A DNA stretch of 64,000 bases from Narthecium ossifragum (Eukaryota; Streptophyta; Magnoliopsida; Dioscoreales; Nartheciaceae): contig OY986963.1 of the NCBI GenBank assembly GCA_963920575.1, positions 9,276,896-9,340,895 on the forward strand, read 5' to 3'. Below the pieces are notes generated by a model that was not told the DNA's origin, searched no databases, and was given only the letters and a program-made list of their open reading frames with translations. This document shows positions 12,719 through 22,737 of the stretch, in pieces; the stretch's first letter is position 1; every line of letters begins with the position of its first letter. Made by a program: the position numbers and the translations under genes.

Positions 12719-13272
12719 GTCTCATTAGGGATCGCATAATTGCATGTGTCACTAACATTGGTAACTTGGGTATCACAAGTAACATCATTAGAATTAGAGA
12801 GTGCCGACTCATTCCTACAATCATCAACCGCATCATCGCAGGATTCCATCAAAGATGTGAGTTGCTTAATTTGGGCTTGTATCCTAGCTATTGATTGCGA
12901 CTGGTAATGTACAATTTCTACCAAAGATGGGCCTACTTGTGCTTGCGGTTTCAAAGAAATAGAAGGCTCATACCAATGTTAGGGTGGTGGGTATTGGGGT
13001 CGAGAAGGATAAGACGGTTCAAAACTAGGTGCATAGTGCGGGTTAGGATAGTAACCTTGGTGTTGAACATTCGGAGGATAGTAACCTTGGTATTGCCAAT
13101 TGGGATATGTATGACTACTCAAATTCGGATCATAAGAGTATGCATGCAAATTATATGCTGGATTTGAACAATCATATGTGTCATTAACATAAGCGAGTGT
13201 ATGACTAGATGGTAAAAAATAATCATGTAATGCATCACCCGGTGGCATATACTTATCGGCCATGTATATCAA
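12719..13272 (-). pseudogene. Gag-like ORF start of the pol-less retroelement, broken
   Basis: The frame starts at 13272 (MIYMADKYMPPGDALHDYF), about 280 bp after the PBS, which is the place of gag. It contains a Tyr/Pro/His-rich segment (YPNWQYQGYYPPNVQHQGYY) with a short tandem repeat. An in-frame TAA at 12979-12981 is followed by a further 85 codons with a coiled-coil-like stretch (QSQSIARIQAQIKQLTSLME) and an acidic tail before the frame shifts. No zinc knuckle is seen. The role as gag is inferred from position only. Confidence 0.45.
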
Positions 13273-13552
13273 TCAAAACAATCAAGGATCACACCAAAAA
13301 GATAGAAATACGTTACAGTGGATGATCCAAGAATGAGACGCCTGTCGTCGCTTAGATGTTGTCAAATCTCGCACGGCGGTGTCTTCTATCAACACAAAGA
13401 TATAGAAATGTTAGCACAAATTCTATTTTTGTATTTTTAAATTTTAATTTTTTTTTTATGATTTTCGTTTTTTTTTATAAATAAATAAGAACAAAAGAAA
13501 CAACTAGTTGGAAGCAACTACACTAAGTAAACAACTTAAAACCCTAATTAAT

Positions 13553-13570
13553 TCCCCGGCAACGGCGCCA
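13553..13570 (-). promoter_or_regulatory. Primer-binding site, complementary to tRNA-Asp
   Basis: On the minus strand the sequence TGGCGCCGTTGCCGGGGA lies six bases after the LTR end. It is complementary to the 3' end of plant tRNA-Asp, the primer typical of Athila/Tat-lineage elements. It fixes the minus orientation of this element. Confidence 0.88.
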
Positions 13571-13576
13571 AAATTT

Positions 13577-14231
13577 TGGCACGCCTTGAAAAGTGTCGTA
13601 GTCCTAACAAGTACGCCAAAATTAGAAATTTATAATCTGAATCACTAACTAACTACTTTATGGGTAGATAGCAATGAGTCCGAGTCGAATCCACAGGGAA
13701 CTAATGGTTTAAGTTGTATACTAGGTATAATTCCTAGCCAAGGAGTTGGGAAAAAGATAATCTTTTGGATTTTATCTAAAACTAAATTAAAAAGATAAGA
13801 AAACGAATAACTAATGAAAGATAAGATAATGCCAAGGAAATCTAATCAATAATAAAGAACTTACTAGGTATTCCGAAGATAAGAGCAGATAAATCAACTT
13901 AGATGATTTCATATAGTCGATAGGTGAATGGCTAGAAGTCCTACCGCTCAACGAAAACGTCGGGGATAATATCAAGAATGGATATTGGTAAATAATCAAG
14001 ATGGTTCTGGCACCTTAAGATCGCCTACTAGAATGTATCAAGGATTAGAGTTAACCTAGTGGTTCTGGCACTAGCATTGTGGTTCTAGCACATACGAAAC
14101 CTCTAATCTCGAATAATGATGAATAACGGATTAAGAAGCGGTCATAATGGTTCTAGCATTATGTGTAATGGTCCTAGCATTACAAGGCTCTTAATCTCGA
14201 GAAGGAAATCCTCACATCCATGGTCCTAGCA
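13577..14231 (-). mobile_element. Partial 5' LTR of the tRNA-Asp element
   Basis: This is the second half of the LTR. It ends ...AGGCGTGCCA next to the PBS and begins at TGCTAGGACC, which is internal to the LTR copy at about 7983. The first half is missing here, although the outer boundary coincides with the target duplication ACATG at 14232-14236. The short ORFs with repeated GTGCTAGAACC motifs are non-coding. Confidence 0.75.
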
Positions 14232-14790
14232 ACATGGTCCCCATGCAGTGGTTTCCTGCTGGGTAATGGTGATCCTACTAGTTCTGGTTCTTTTCCTCCC
14301 AGCGTGTTGGTTGATGTTCCCAGCGTGGTCGGTTGAGAAGAGTTGGATCCCTTTGGGGAGTCAATAGAGGTTGTGGGACCCCATGGCATTCCTTAGGCTT
14401 GAGCGGGGAGATACCATTATTGATATTTTCCTTCCTTCTGTGTGCCGTAGAGTAGAACCCTACTGAGCTTATCGCTCACTCCTACCCGGGATGCGTTTGC
14501 AGGTGCATGCGCCAATTCTTCAGCAGTAGAGCCGGCGGGATCGGCCTTTGACGGCACGAGTACTTCCAGAGGCGTCTGAGGTTGCTGCAGGAAGGTTGTT
14601 GTACTTTTTGATAGTTTTGTATATTATAAAAATCTTCGAGGATTTTTGGATTATATGTATAATATCTTTCCCCTTGGAGGAGTTTGATAATAATTTTGTA
14701 TCAGATGTTTAAATAATACAACTTGATGTATTTATAATTTGAATTACAGTTTACCTCTGGAATATGAATTGTTTAAGTTTATCCATGTTC
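14232..14790 (+). mobile_element. LTR fragment, Tekay-like family (right piece, with second ACATG)
   Basis: This continues the fragment at 7021-7115 and matches 24788-25330 of the intact LTR (CATGGTCCCCATGCAGTGG, GAACCCTACTGAGCTTATCGC, GCGTTTGCAGGTGCA). It breaks off near 14790, where plastid-derived sequence begins. The ORF on the other strand is a shadow. Confidence 0.8.
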
Positions 14791-14794
14791 TATT

Positions 14795-15060
14795 TCCAAA
14801 CTTCACCTTCACCAAGCATAGGTTTATTTCAAAAATGAGTTTCTTTCTATCTCAAACCACGTCCCTTTCTCGTAAGACTGAGAGCTAAAAAAAGAAAATA
14901 GAATCAAATCGCACCATCTCTGTAATAGGAAAATGCCTTTTTTCTCTTGAAGTTGTCGGAATTATTCGTAATAAGATATTGGCTATAATTGAAGAGGTCT
15001 TATCAATAAAATTTCCATTTATCCGAGATCTAGACATAATTAGCAATTCATTCCCTAATT
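14795..15060 (-). other. Nuclear insertion of plastid DNA (ycf3 exon 1 region)
   Basis: The segment reads on the minus strand as plastid sequence: a short upstream leader, the complete first exon of ycf3 and the start of its first group II intron (GTGCGATTTGATTC...), ending near AAGCATAGG at 14805-14815. It is sandwiched between two unrelated LTR fragments. Limits are approximate because both neighbours are themselves broken repeats. Confidence 0.85.
14914..15037 (-). pseudogene. ycf3: ycf3 (pafI) exon 1 in a nuclear plastid insertion
   Basis: On the minus strand an ATG at 15037 opens a 124-nt frame that reads [16 protein letters not shown], then [23 protein letters not shown], and stops at the group II intron boundary GTGCGA. 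In the plastid, Ycf3 is a TPR protein needed for photosystem I assembly, and its gene has two introns. Only exon 1 is here, still in frame, without exons 2 and 3 and in nuclear transposon surroundings, so it cannot make Ycf3. A few substitutions relative to the usual plastid protein (S for P at residue 2, SREKK for SGEKK) fit a relaxed nuclear copy. The identification rests on recall of the conserved protein. Confidence 0.85.
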
Positions 15061-15432
15061 CTTCTCATTACCCACGGTCGATCCGACGGTCGATGCGACG
15101 GTCGACCGTGGTGTCAAATGAGGGAGAAGCATAAGGCCACGGTCGATCGATGCATCGACCCTGGGAAGCCCAAAACGAAACAGAGCCTCACGGACGATAC
15201 GACGGTCGATCCGACGGTCGCCCATGAGGCAGAACGGAAAAGAGAGGGAGCCCGCGGTCGATCGATCAATCGACCGTGGGAGGCCAAAAACGCGACAGAG
15301 CCTGATGGATGATGCGCCGATCGACCGTCGAGCCTAATGCACAGTTCATCAGAACAGTGCCGGAAATCCAATTTCTTGGATTTGAATGATCAAATCATAT
15401 TGGAAGTTGATGAAATTTTGCAAGCATGCGTG
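15061..15432 (-). mobile_element. LTR fragment with CGATCGACCGT palindromes (target of the next element, left piece)
   Basis: On the minus strand this matches 23460-23760 of the LTR at 22738-25424 (AATCCAAGAAATTGGATTTCC, GATGAACTGTGC, then CGACGGTCGATC palindromes), with clear divergence. It continues on the far side of the inserted element at 25430-25549, where the minus strand begins TGTAACGCCCCGGCCC, which resembles an LTR start. It is an older related LTR. The two ORFs at 15114-15371 are shadows of the repeats. Confidence 0.65.
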
Positions 15433-15437
15433 ATAAA
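15433..15437. repeat. Target-site duplication ATAAA, left copy
   Basis: ATAAA directly precedes the LTR start TGTGAGG at 15438 and is repeated directly after the 3' LTR at 25425-25429. This proves that 15438-25424 entered as one unit. Confidence 0.9.
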
Positions 15438-18400
15438 TGTGAGGACCCGTACCTCCAACCCGGTCCGACCGCGTTAGTTAGCTATGAATGCTAGTTCATG
15501 TGGAATTGTGGAACCTTAGCCTGTTGCCGGCGAGTGCCGAGGGCTATTGTATAACTGTGGCCAGTTACCTGCGGGGTAACTGTGGAACCTTAGTCTATTA
15601 GGTGCGAGTGAGCACTGAAGACTATTGTATATCTGTGTTTAATGCTTTGCTCAGATGTTCGGTTGGTTAGCGTAGATTATCTGTATTTTGAGGCCTTTGC
15701 TATGCTTACCCTTTGGCTAGCTGTAAGCTATGCCTAGCCCTGTATGATTAATGACATCTTGTTGCATGCTTATATCTTGTTATCTGTGCCTGAGCATTGC
15801 ATGCATTGTGTGCATTAGAGGCATTTGAGGATAGGCGGGCGATGGTTTGGGTCACCGATCCGAGGCTCTCGGGTAGCTCGGATCTAGCCTTAGGGTTGTG
15901 GCTGGGTAGTCAGGATTAGGGTGTGATTGTGGTGATCTGAATCTCTTGTGTTGAGGATTTGCGATAGTTGACTCCGATCAATGTCTGAGGTTTAGAGGTC
16001 GTGTTGGTCTCCCAAGGCCAAGTACTAATGATGGTTGTCGAAACCCCTGACATGGTCCCCAGGCAGTGGCTTCCTGCTGGGTAAGGGTGATCCTACTGGT
16101 TCTGGTTCTCTGTTTCCTCCCAGCGTGTTTGGAGAATGTGTCCCAGCGTAGTTGGTTGAGAAGAGTAGGATCCTTGGGGTAGTCGGCAGGGGTTGTGGAA
16201 CCCCGTGGCATTCCTTAGACTTGTGCAGGGAGACAACACTGTTATTGTTTTCCTCCCTTCAGTGTGCCGTAGAGTAGAACCCTACTGAGCTTATCGCTCA
16301 CTCCTACCCGGGCTGCGTTTGCAGGTGCAGGCGCCAGTTCTTCTTCAGTAGAGCCGGCGGGATCAGCTTTTGGCGGCGCGATTACATCCAGAGGTGTTTG
16401 AGGTTGCTGGAGGACGACTGTTGTACTTTTGGCAGATTTTGTAAATTATGTACATTTCGAGGACTTTTGAGATTAATGTATAATATTCTTTTATTGGAAG
16501 ATTTGTAACAAATGTTGAATAGTACAACTGATATTATGCAAATTGAATATCTGTTTACCTCTGGATTATAATTTGTTTGAGTTTATCTATAATTCCACTT
16601 TGTATCACGCCACTTGGAGATGAAAAGTGTAGGTGTCGCGCCCCGACCCGCGGACCCCAGACCGGGCCGGGACACGAGGGGAAAGAACCCTACAACTACT
16701 AGCCTCAACTGGCGGAAACAGTTGAAATTAACACACAGCTGGCGGAAACAGCTGACAACAGGAACAAGGCGGAAGCAAACTTAACAACATCTATTAATAT
16801 CTATTACAAAACAGATATAACAGAGTTACACAAGGGTTCTAGTATAACAGATTGCAAGGGATCAACACAGTCCCCAAAAAGATACAACACCCACCGGGGT
16901 CTCCGCAAAGGCACAAACAAAACCATCCTGACCCTCAAACATGATCAAGTGCCGACGCGCCACCACGAGACAACCGACGGGGAAGCACCGGAGAGGAGCT
17001 GGGACCTGCACCAGCAAACAACACAGTCCAGGTAGGAATGAGCAACAGCTCAGCAGGGTCCTACTCTACCACTCTCGCTAAGAAGGCCAACCCAAACGAA
17101 CCAACTCTGAAGCCAAGTACTGAGGCTTGCCCAGGATCCCATAAATCCCGTCAATAACCCGAAGGGCTCCTGTCCCAAGTACGCCCCTCCGACAACCGCT
17201 GCTCAGGGGTGGGCAACTCCGACAATCCCTGACACAGGGTGGACATGACGCTCCTAGTAGGACATCCTTCTCCAAGCGAGATCTCCACACTTGGCCACTG
17301 CTCGAGGACTGGGCTACCTCCGACGGTCCTTGACACAGGGTGGGCCAGACGATACCTGTAGGACACCCTCACCCATACTGGACACCAGCATGGGGACACG
17401 AGTCGGGATAACGGCATCCACCACTTAGCCTTTGATCACCGAAGTTCACGGGTCAACCCCACCCAGTATAACCTAACATGTCTAATGCACAGGAAGCAGG
17501 GCAGGATATGAATAGGGAAAGCAGTAACAAACAGCACAACAAGGGTACACCTTCGGCCCATTTATACTATCACTCCCGAGGGTCATGACTCCTTCGGTTC
17601 ACCACAAAGCAGTAAAGGGCATACTGTCAGCCCATTTATTCTACACATCCCGAGAGGTCATCGCTCTCCCGGTTCAACCACAAAACAGTAAACAAACCAG
17701 CAGGATAAGTATCATGGTAAGCCCCGAGGGCAAAATCGTCAAAAACCACTTGTATGCGCACCCCGTGGGCAAAACTGCATTTAAAACAAGTAAAATACTT
17801 CACTGCCTCAAGGGAGATCGATCTCATGCAACAATGAGATCGATCTCATGCAACAATGAGATCGATCTTCCTTGAGTTAGGAAGCAACCACACCAGTCCT
17901 CCAACATGATCGATCTCCACCCATATAGAGATCGATCTGGATCATGACCCAAGAGACACCTCAGCCGACCGCCAAGAGATCGATCTCCCAACCCCAGGGA
18001 GATCGATCCCGCTCGGGCGGGGCGAGCCACCCCAAACGAGATCGATCTCATCCCATGAGATCGATCCCGATGGGTTCACCGGTGGCCGAACGGCGAAGAA
18101 TACCGCCGGAAACCACAACCATTCCTCATCAAACTTGATGGACTGGTAGATCCAGGAACCCCGAAGCTACTCATGGCTTCAAAACCGGAAATCATCAACT
18201 CCACAAGGAGATCTATAGAAATCAAAACCAGATTTCAAACCTTTAAAACAAGCCGGAGTCTTTGAGTAAGAACCCTACCTCCACAGAGTTGCTTCGATCC
18301 ACGAAGCCTAGTCTAGGATCTTCCTCATGCCGTCACGGTTCCAACGAGCCTTCAAGCTCCGAGAACGGTGGCCGGAGGGGGGAGAACGGAGGAGGAAAGG

Positions 18401-18912
18401 GCTGCCAGAACAAGGGAAGAAAACAGAGCTCTCGCCAGGAAGAAGAAGAAGGAAAAACGCAGCCAAGGAGAAGGGGATAAGGCCGGGGAAAGCCGGCGAA
18501 GGCGGGGGAAAGGCGAAGGAGGGGAGCAAAAGTCTCCCCTCCCCTGACAGGGGAAGCGACGGCCATCGCCGTGGCCGTCCTTCGAACGCCACCGCCAACG
18601 ACTTCCAGGCACAGAGAGATCGATCTCCATGCCATGCAGATCGATCTCCCTTGCCCAGAACGGCAACCTTGGGCTGAGACTCAAGCCCAAGCCCAGAACT
18701 TCCGATCCCGGGTCCACCTAACCTTTCTAAACAAACACAAGCACCAAACAAGGTCTGTGTGTGCACACCCAGTGTGAATCGACCGCTAAGACGCAATTTC
18801 CCAAATTGCCTTGGGTCAACAACAAGCCAAAGGGAAAAAGAGGGGCGGGTCCTCACTGTAGGTTTCCCCTCACGACTCGGCTTGGATGGTTTTTCTGGGT
18901 CGGGGTATGACA
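15438..18912 (+). mobile_element. 5' LTR of the ATAAA element, deleted internally and split by a solo LTR
   Basis: The LTR proper is 15438-16633 plus 18863-18912; the rest is an inverted solo LTR. Compared with the 3' LTR (22738-25424) it lacks about 1.44 kb, corresponding to 22778-24217. The join lies at GCGTTAG/TTAGCTATG, where short TTAG homology exists at both deletion ends. Outside the deletion the two LTRs are nearly identical, so the element is young. The deleted part holds the TATA-like box and the palindrome array. Confidence 0.88.
16634..18857 (-). mobile_element. Solo LTR inserted in the 5' LTR, TSD GTAGG
   Basis: This 2224-bp LTR on the minus strand starts AGTGAGGACCCG (first base changed from the family's T) and ends GGGGCGCGACA (rc of 16634-16644). 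It is flanked by GTAGG at 16629-16633 and 18858-18862. Removing it and one GTAGG restores the sequence of the sister LTR (GAAAAGTGTAGGTTTMCCCTCACG). It belongs to the family of the LTR at 1-1584. GAGATCGATCTC palindromes lie at 17813-18065 and 18618-18648. All ORFs inside are non-coding. Confidence 0.92.
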
Positions 18913-18915
18913 ACT

Positions 18916-18927
18916 TGGTATCAGAGC
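18916..18927 (+). promoter_or_regulatory. Primer-binding site, tRNA-Met type
   Basis: TGGTATCAGAGC follows the 5' LTR end after three bases. This is the initiator tRNA-Met complementary site used by Tekay and other chromoviruses. Confidence 0.88.
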
Positions 18928-21900
18928 AGGCTGTAGGTCCCAGGGACAGGATTAGGCTTGCGGTTAAGGTTTTGAGTGTGGAATGGGATAGTTCTAGGTC
19001 TAGAACATCCTTGCATGTCTGTTTGCGATTGTGTGTGACGTGCTTATCTATCTGTTTGCTGTTGTGTTTTGCTGCTTCCCGGTTGCGTCATGACGTCTCA
19101 GGGGGAGATGTGCATGCGCACCGGTGTCGTCCGTTCCCTCGCCTGACAGCGTCTCCCCCCGTGCTGGAGACGAGCGAGTAGGGACTGGATGTGTGTCGTC
19201 TTTGTGCTTTCGAAATCTCGAGAGGTGAACCTGTTAGGGTTCAGAGACGGTGTTGGAGATCCTTCGACAGTAGAGGACTGATTGAAGGAGGTGACCCGGA
19301 TCCCGGATGTTTTGAACATCCTGGAGTATCGCTTGCTTAGGAAGCTGTTGTTTTCTTGCCTTCCCAGGAAGCGATTCGTAGTGGCGCTTGTCGGGACCAC
19401 TAGGGACACTGTTGGTTGTGTGTTGGGAACAGTTCGCGTACTGTTCTCTGGCACCTACCCTTGGAGGGTGGTGCAGTTGGGAGTACCCTCCTCTGGTTCT
19501 GGGTACTCGCACTACGTGACGACAAGTGGGTTTGCTGATTCATCTGGCTCGGTGTGCTAGGGCGACAGCAGGGTGCACCCTGGACTGTGCGCTGGCTACT
19601 GAGACAGGTGACTTGAGGGTTGACACCGGGCCGTTGGCCGGTGGTCGTGGTGAGTTTCGGGGTTGTCGTTCCTGCTTCTGGGGAACGGCAGGTTGGCCGT
19701 TGGCAGAGGCAGAGGTTTCAGCATCAGCGACAACCGTGGCAGCAGCAGCGTCGTGCCGGTCCTTTGAGAGGTAGCCTGGACCGCCATACAAAGAGCTGTT
19801 CCACCGAGTGCTCGAGTGCTAGCCGTTGTGGGTCTTTTCCGCTGACGGTGCTGGTTGCGAGGGACGCTGGGCGTTTACCGCAGAGCAGTCGGGTGTAACA
19901 CACGGCATGGGCCAGAGCGGTGGACTAGTGCCTCAGTTGGGGCAGGTACGTTGGGCAGACGCGGGAATTCAGATTCCAGATAATAGCTTCAGCAGCAGCC
20001 AGTTTCAGAGCCGCCAACTTCGACGTTCAGCTTTCAGCTTTCAGCCTTCAGCTTCGGAGCTTCTCGCAGCTTGCGATTTCCTTGTGGCTCTGGGCTTTCC
20101 CCCTTGTGACTCGTCCCCGTGTAGTTGTGTTGGCTTGGGACTGGAGTCGGGTGTGGCTTTGGGAGTAGCCACCGATTTGGGACAAGAGGTTGGGTTTGTT
20201 GCTCTTGTCGGGGCGTTTGCTAGAGGTTGGAGACCTCTAGGTGTCCGTCGCCCACGTGTGGTACACGTTGGGGGTTCGACGGCTTCCTCGGTTGCGTCGG
20301 TTGGTTGCACACCAGGTTGTGCTTCTTTGGCCGTGGGAAGGTGGCGTGGGTGCCCCTGACGGCGTTGTTTCGCTCTCGTTGAAGATCGCGGTTCGGCGAC
20401 ACTTCTGTTTGTCGAGAGCTTGGGTTTGTTCACCGGCGTGTGGTGAACTTCCTCCCCGTTGTTTCGAGGGTGCTCTGGAGAGCAGCTTCCCCTCGTCTTG
20501 TTGTTGTTGTTTGTGCAGCTGTCCTTTCTGAAGAGCTTTTTGATTGTCGCCTTCGCGGGACACCGAGTTCGAGGTTGAGGGTTCTTTGGGCGGTTTTGAG
20601 CGTTGCGGGTTTGCAAGTGGATGCTAGCAGCGTTTGGAGAGTCGAGGACTCAGTCGGCCGAGTCAGTAGCCCGGGACTTTGTTCGCTCAGGTGTGTGGCC
20701 TCAGAGTGTGTTTCGGTTCTCGTTATGGATGGTTCCCTCTAGAGATGCATAGGCGTCAGGAAGCTGGACAGTGTTGCAGCACAAGGTATGCGCCCGCCGC
20801 AGTGTAACGATGATGGATTAGCAGTTGAGAGACTCTTTGACTCCTTCAGAGTTTGACCTTTGCATCGACTACACCAGCTGAGGATTCGGGATTGCGACAT
20901 CCCGGAGACAGCCTTCCGTACGAGGTACGGAACGTACGAGTTCACAGTGATGCCGTTTGGTCTGACAAACGCACCAGCAAATCTTCACAGTTGTGACGTG
21001 GAGGATCTTCAGGCCGTATCCTGATCAGTTGCAGTGGCGTCGTCGACAACATCACATCTACTGGCGCGTCGAGGAGGAGCACGAGTGATGTTTGGCGTTT
21101 GCATCGCAGCTGCCGAGGGCGTATCGGCGTTATTTGGCTCCCAGCTCGAGGTATTGGCTTTCAGAGGCAGGTCTCGACCAACATGCAGTCTCAGCGGCAG
21201 GCAGATCGATTGATTCAGCTGGGCTCGACATGGATGTGCGACGGCAGAGGTCGGAGACGATATTCGAGACTCAGTAGAAGCATCTCCAAGATTGCGGGAC
21301 CGTTAACCAGAGTGGCCAGGAGACCGGAGCTTTTGCCTTAAATTCACTGCGTCAGTGCCTTTAAGAGTAATAGCCACCAGCAGTTGTTAGAGAGGCTAGA
21401 GCAGATTTGGCGGATTGTCAGCTCAGCGAAAACAGACAGTCAGTTGGATCGGGTTTCGAGGATCAGATTCCAGATGACTTCTCGTTCGGTGGTTGCAGCA
21501 TTCTAGCTCTCCCGGCCAGAGTGATATAGACCCAGGGTATATATCCGGAGCTCGCGGAGACCCATGTTGTGGTTGGTACCGAGCACGTGACTGAGAGCTA
21601 GACGGCGTCAGCAGACCGTAGATCGTGCTTCGTTAGCAGTGATGTAGATCCGACGAATCCATTGCAGCCCCTTCCAGTGTCAGAGTGGGAGCGGAAGCAC
21701 ACCATGGCGGACGTCATCACCAGATTGCAGGAGGCAGCTGAGAGGGGTATCTTCCTTTGCTGGAGTTTGCCTAATGCAGCGATCATCAATCCAGACAGAT
21801 GCAGTGCCATTCTAGGTGTAGCATGACAGTTCGTGCCGTTCATTCGATTGCTCAACCGAGGTTGTTGAGGTATCCTCCACCACCCCAGGCGTCATCGGAC

Positions 21901-22737
21901 AGTCCTCAAGGAGATCAACACAGAGCATATGAGAGAGCTTCTCATGTCAGAGGCGATGATCTTTGGAGTTCTCAGTTCCTGGCAGAGTGTTCCTGAAGGT
22001 TCCTCCGTGCAGAAGATCAGCCAGAGTTGGCAGAGATCAAAGACCAGAAGAGGTGGAGGCCGACGCAACCCTACCCCGAGAGTTTGCACCATAACCATGA
22101 CGACGTGGAGCGATGACGACATCGAGCCTACAGAGATTCCTGACAGCTTTAGCAGACAGTTGATTGTACTCCAGAGGTGGAGTAGCAAATCCAGAGTGGC
22201 GAGAGTACATCCTCATAGCGGAGTTTGCCTACTTCCGCAGTTGTCGGCTCAGCACCGGCGTTGCACCTTTTGAGGTAGAGAGGTCAGTGCAGGTCAGATC
22301 AGAGGTGACAGCCGTTAGAGTTCGCCGTTGGCGACAGAGGGTTTGCTTACAGAGCGGATCTATCTTACGCACTTGTCAGTTGCGTGTCCAACCGCCACAT
22401 GTTCGGTGTTGAGGAAGTACAGTCAGTATCCGTCCCACATGATCAGACATGACGACATCGTAGTCGAGGAGGACGTCGCCTACGTAGAGCAGCTAGTGCA
22501 GATTGTGGGCAGACGAGATCAGATGCTGAGATGCAGATCGGTACCGTTGGTGATGATCAGATAGAGGCATGGTAGTGCAGAGGGCATGACTTGGGAGCAG
22601 GGGGATCGCGTGTGCGATTGTTTGACCCAGCAGGTAGTTTCCTTTGTGTGGGCGTTCGTGCCACTAGAACTAGTTGGTTCTTCTTTTCCGACCCTACCCT
22701 TGAATTTCGGGACGAAATTTCTTTAAGGGTAATAGGT
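18928..22737 (+). pseudogene. Degenerate gag-pol interior of the ATAAA element
   Basis: The interior is only about 3.8 kb and no frame stays open for a whole domain. Recognisable shreds in the correct order are RT ([20 protein letters not shown], then [14 protein letters not shown] at about 20878-20990), an integrase core shred (PLPVSEWER near 21660), an integrase C-terminal piece (REYILIAEFAYFRSCRLSTG, then VAPFEVER near 22190-22290) and the chromodomain-side end (DDIVVEEDVAYVEQLVQIVG near 22457). A polypurine-like stretch (TTTAAGGGTAATAGG) precedes the 3' LTR. Large parts of RT, RNase H and integrase are missing. With nearly identical LTRs this suggests a non-autonomous copy that moved with proteins from a relative. 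Confidence 0.78.

Larger units (their letters stand above)
7116..14231 (-). mobile_element. Pol-less LTR retrotransposon with tRNA-Asp PBS and a fold-back 3' LTR
   Basis: The insertion is flanked by ACATG (7111-7115 and 14232-14236) and splits an older LTR that can be rejoined exactly. On the minus strand the order is partial 5' LTR (14231-13577), a tRNA-Asp primer site, an internal region of about 4.5 kb with gag-like and acidic open frames but no protease, RT or integrase, a polypurine tract (rc of 9006-9016), then the first half of the 3' LTR (9005-8397). That half runs into an opposite-strand copy of the LTR (7116-8396). The tRNA-Asp PBS is known from Athila/Tat-type elements, so this looks like a non-autonomous (LARD-like) relative. 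Confidence 0.82.

Noticed and set aside
18308..18913. 201-codon minus-strand ORF and overlapping frames at 18262-18777
   Set aside because: It lies inside the solo LTR and runs across its boundary into the host LTR, so it cannot be a conserved gene.
19826..20616. 177-codon plus and 191-codon minus ORFs
   Set aside because: They fall in the degraded interior of an LTR element and match no retroelement domain in those frames.
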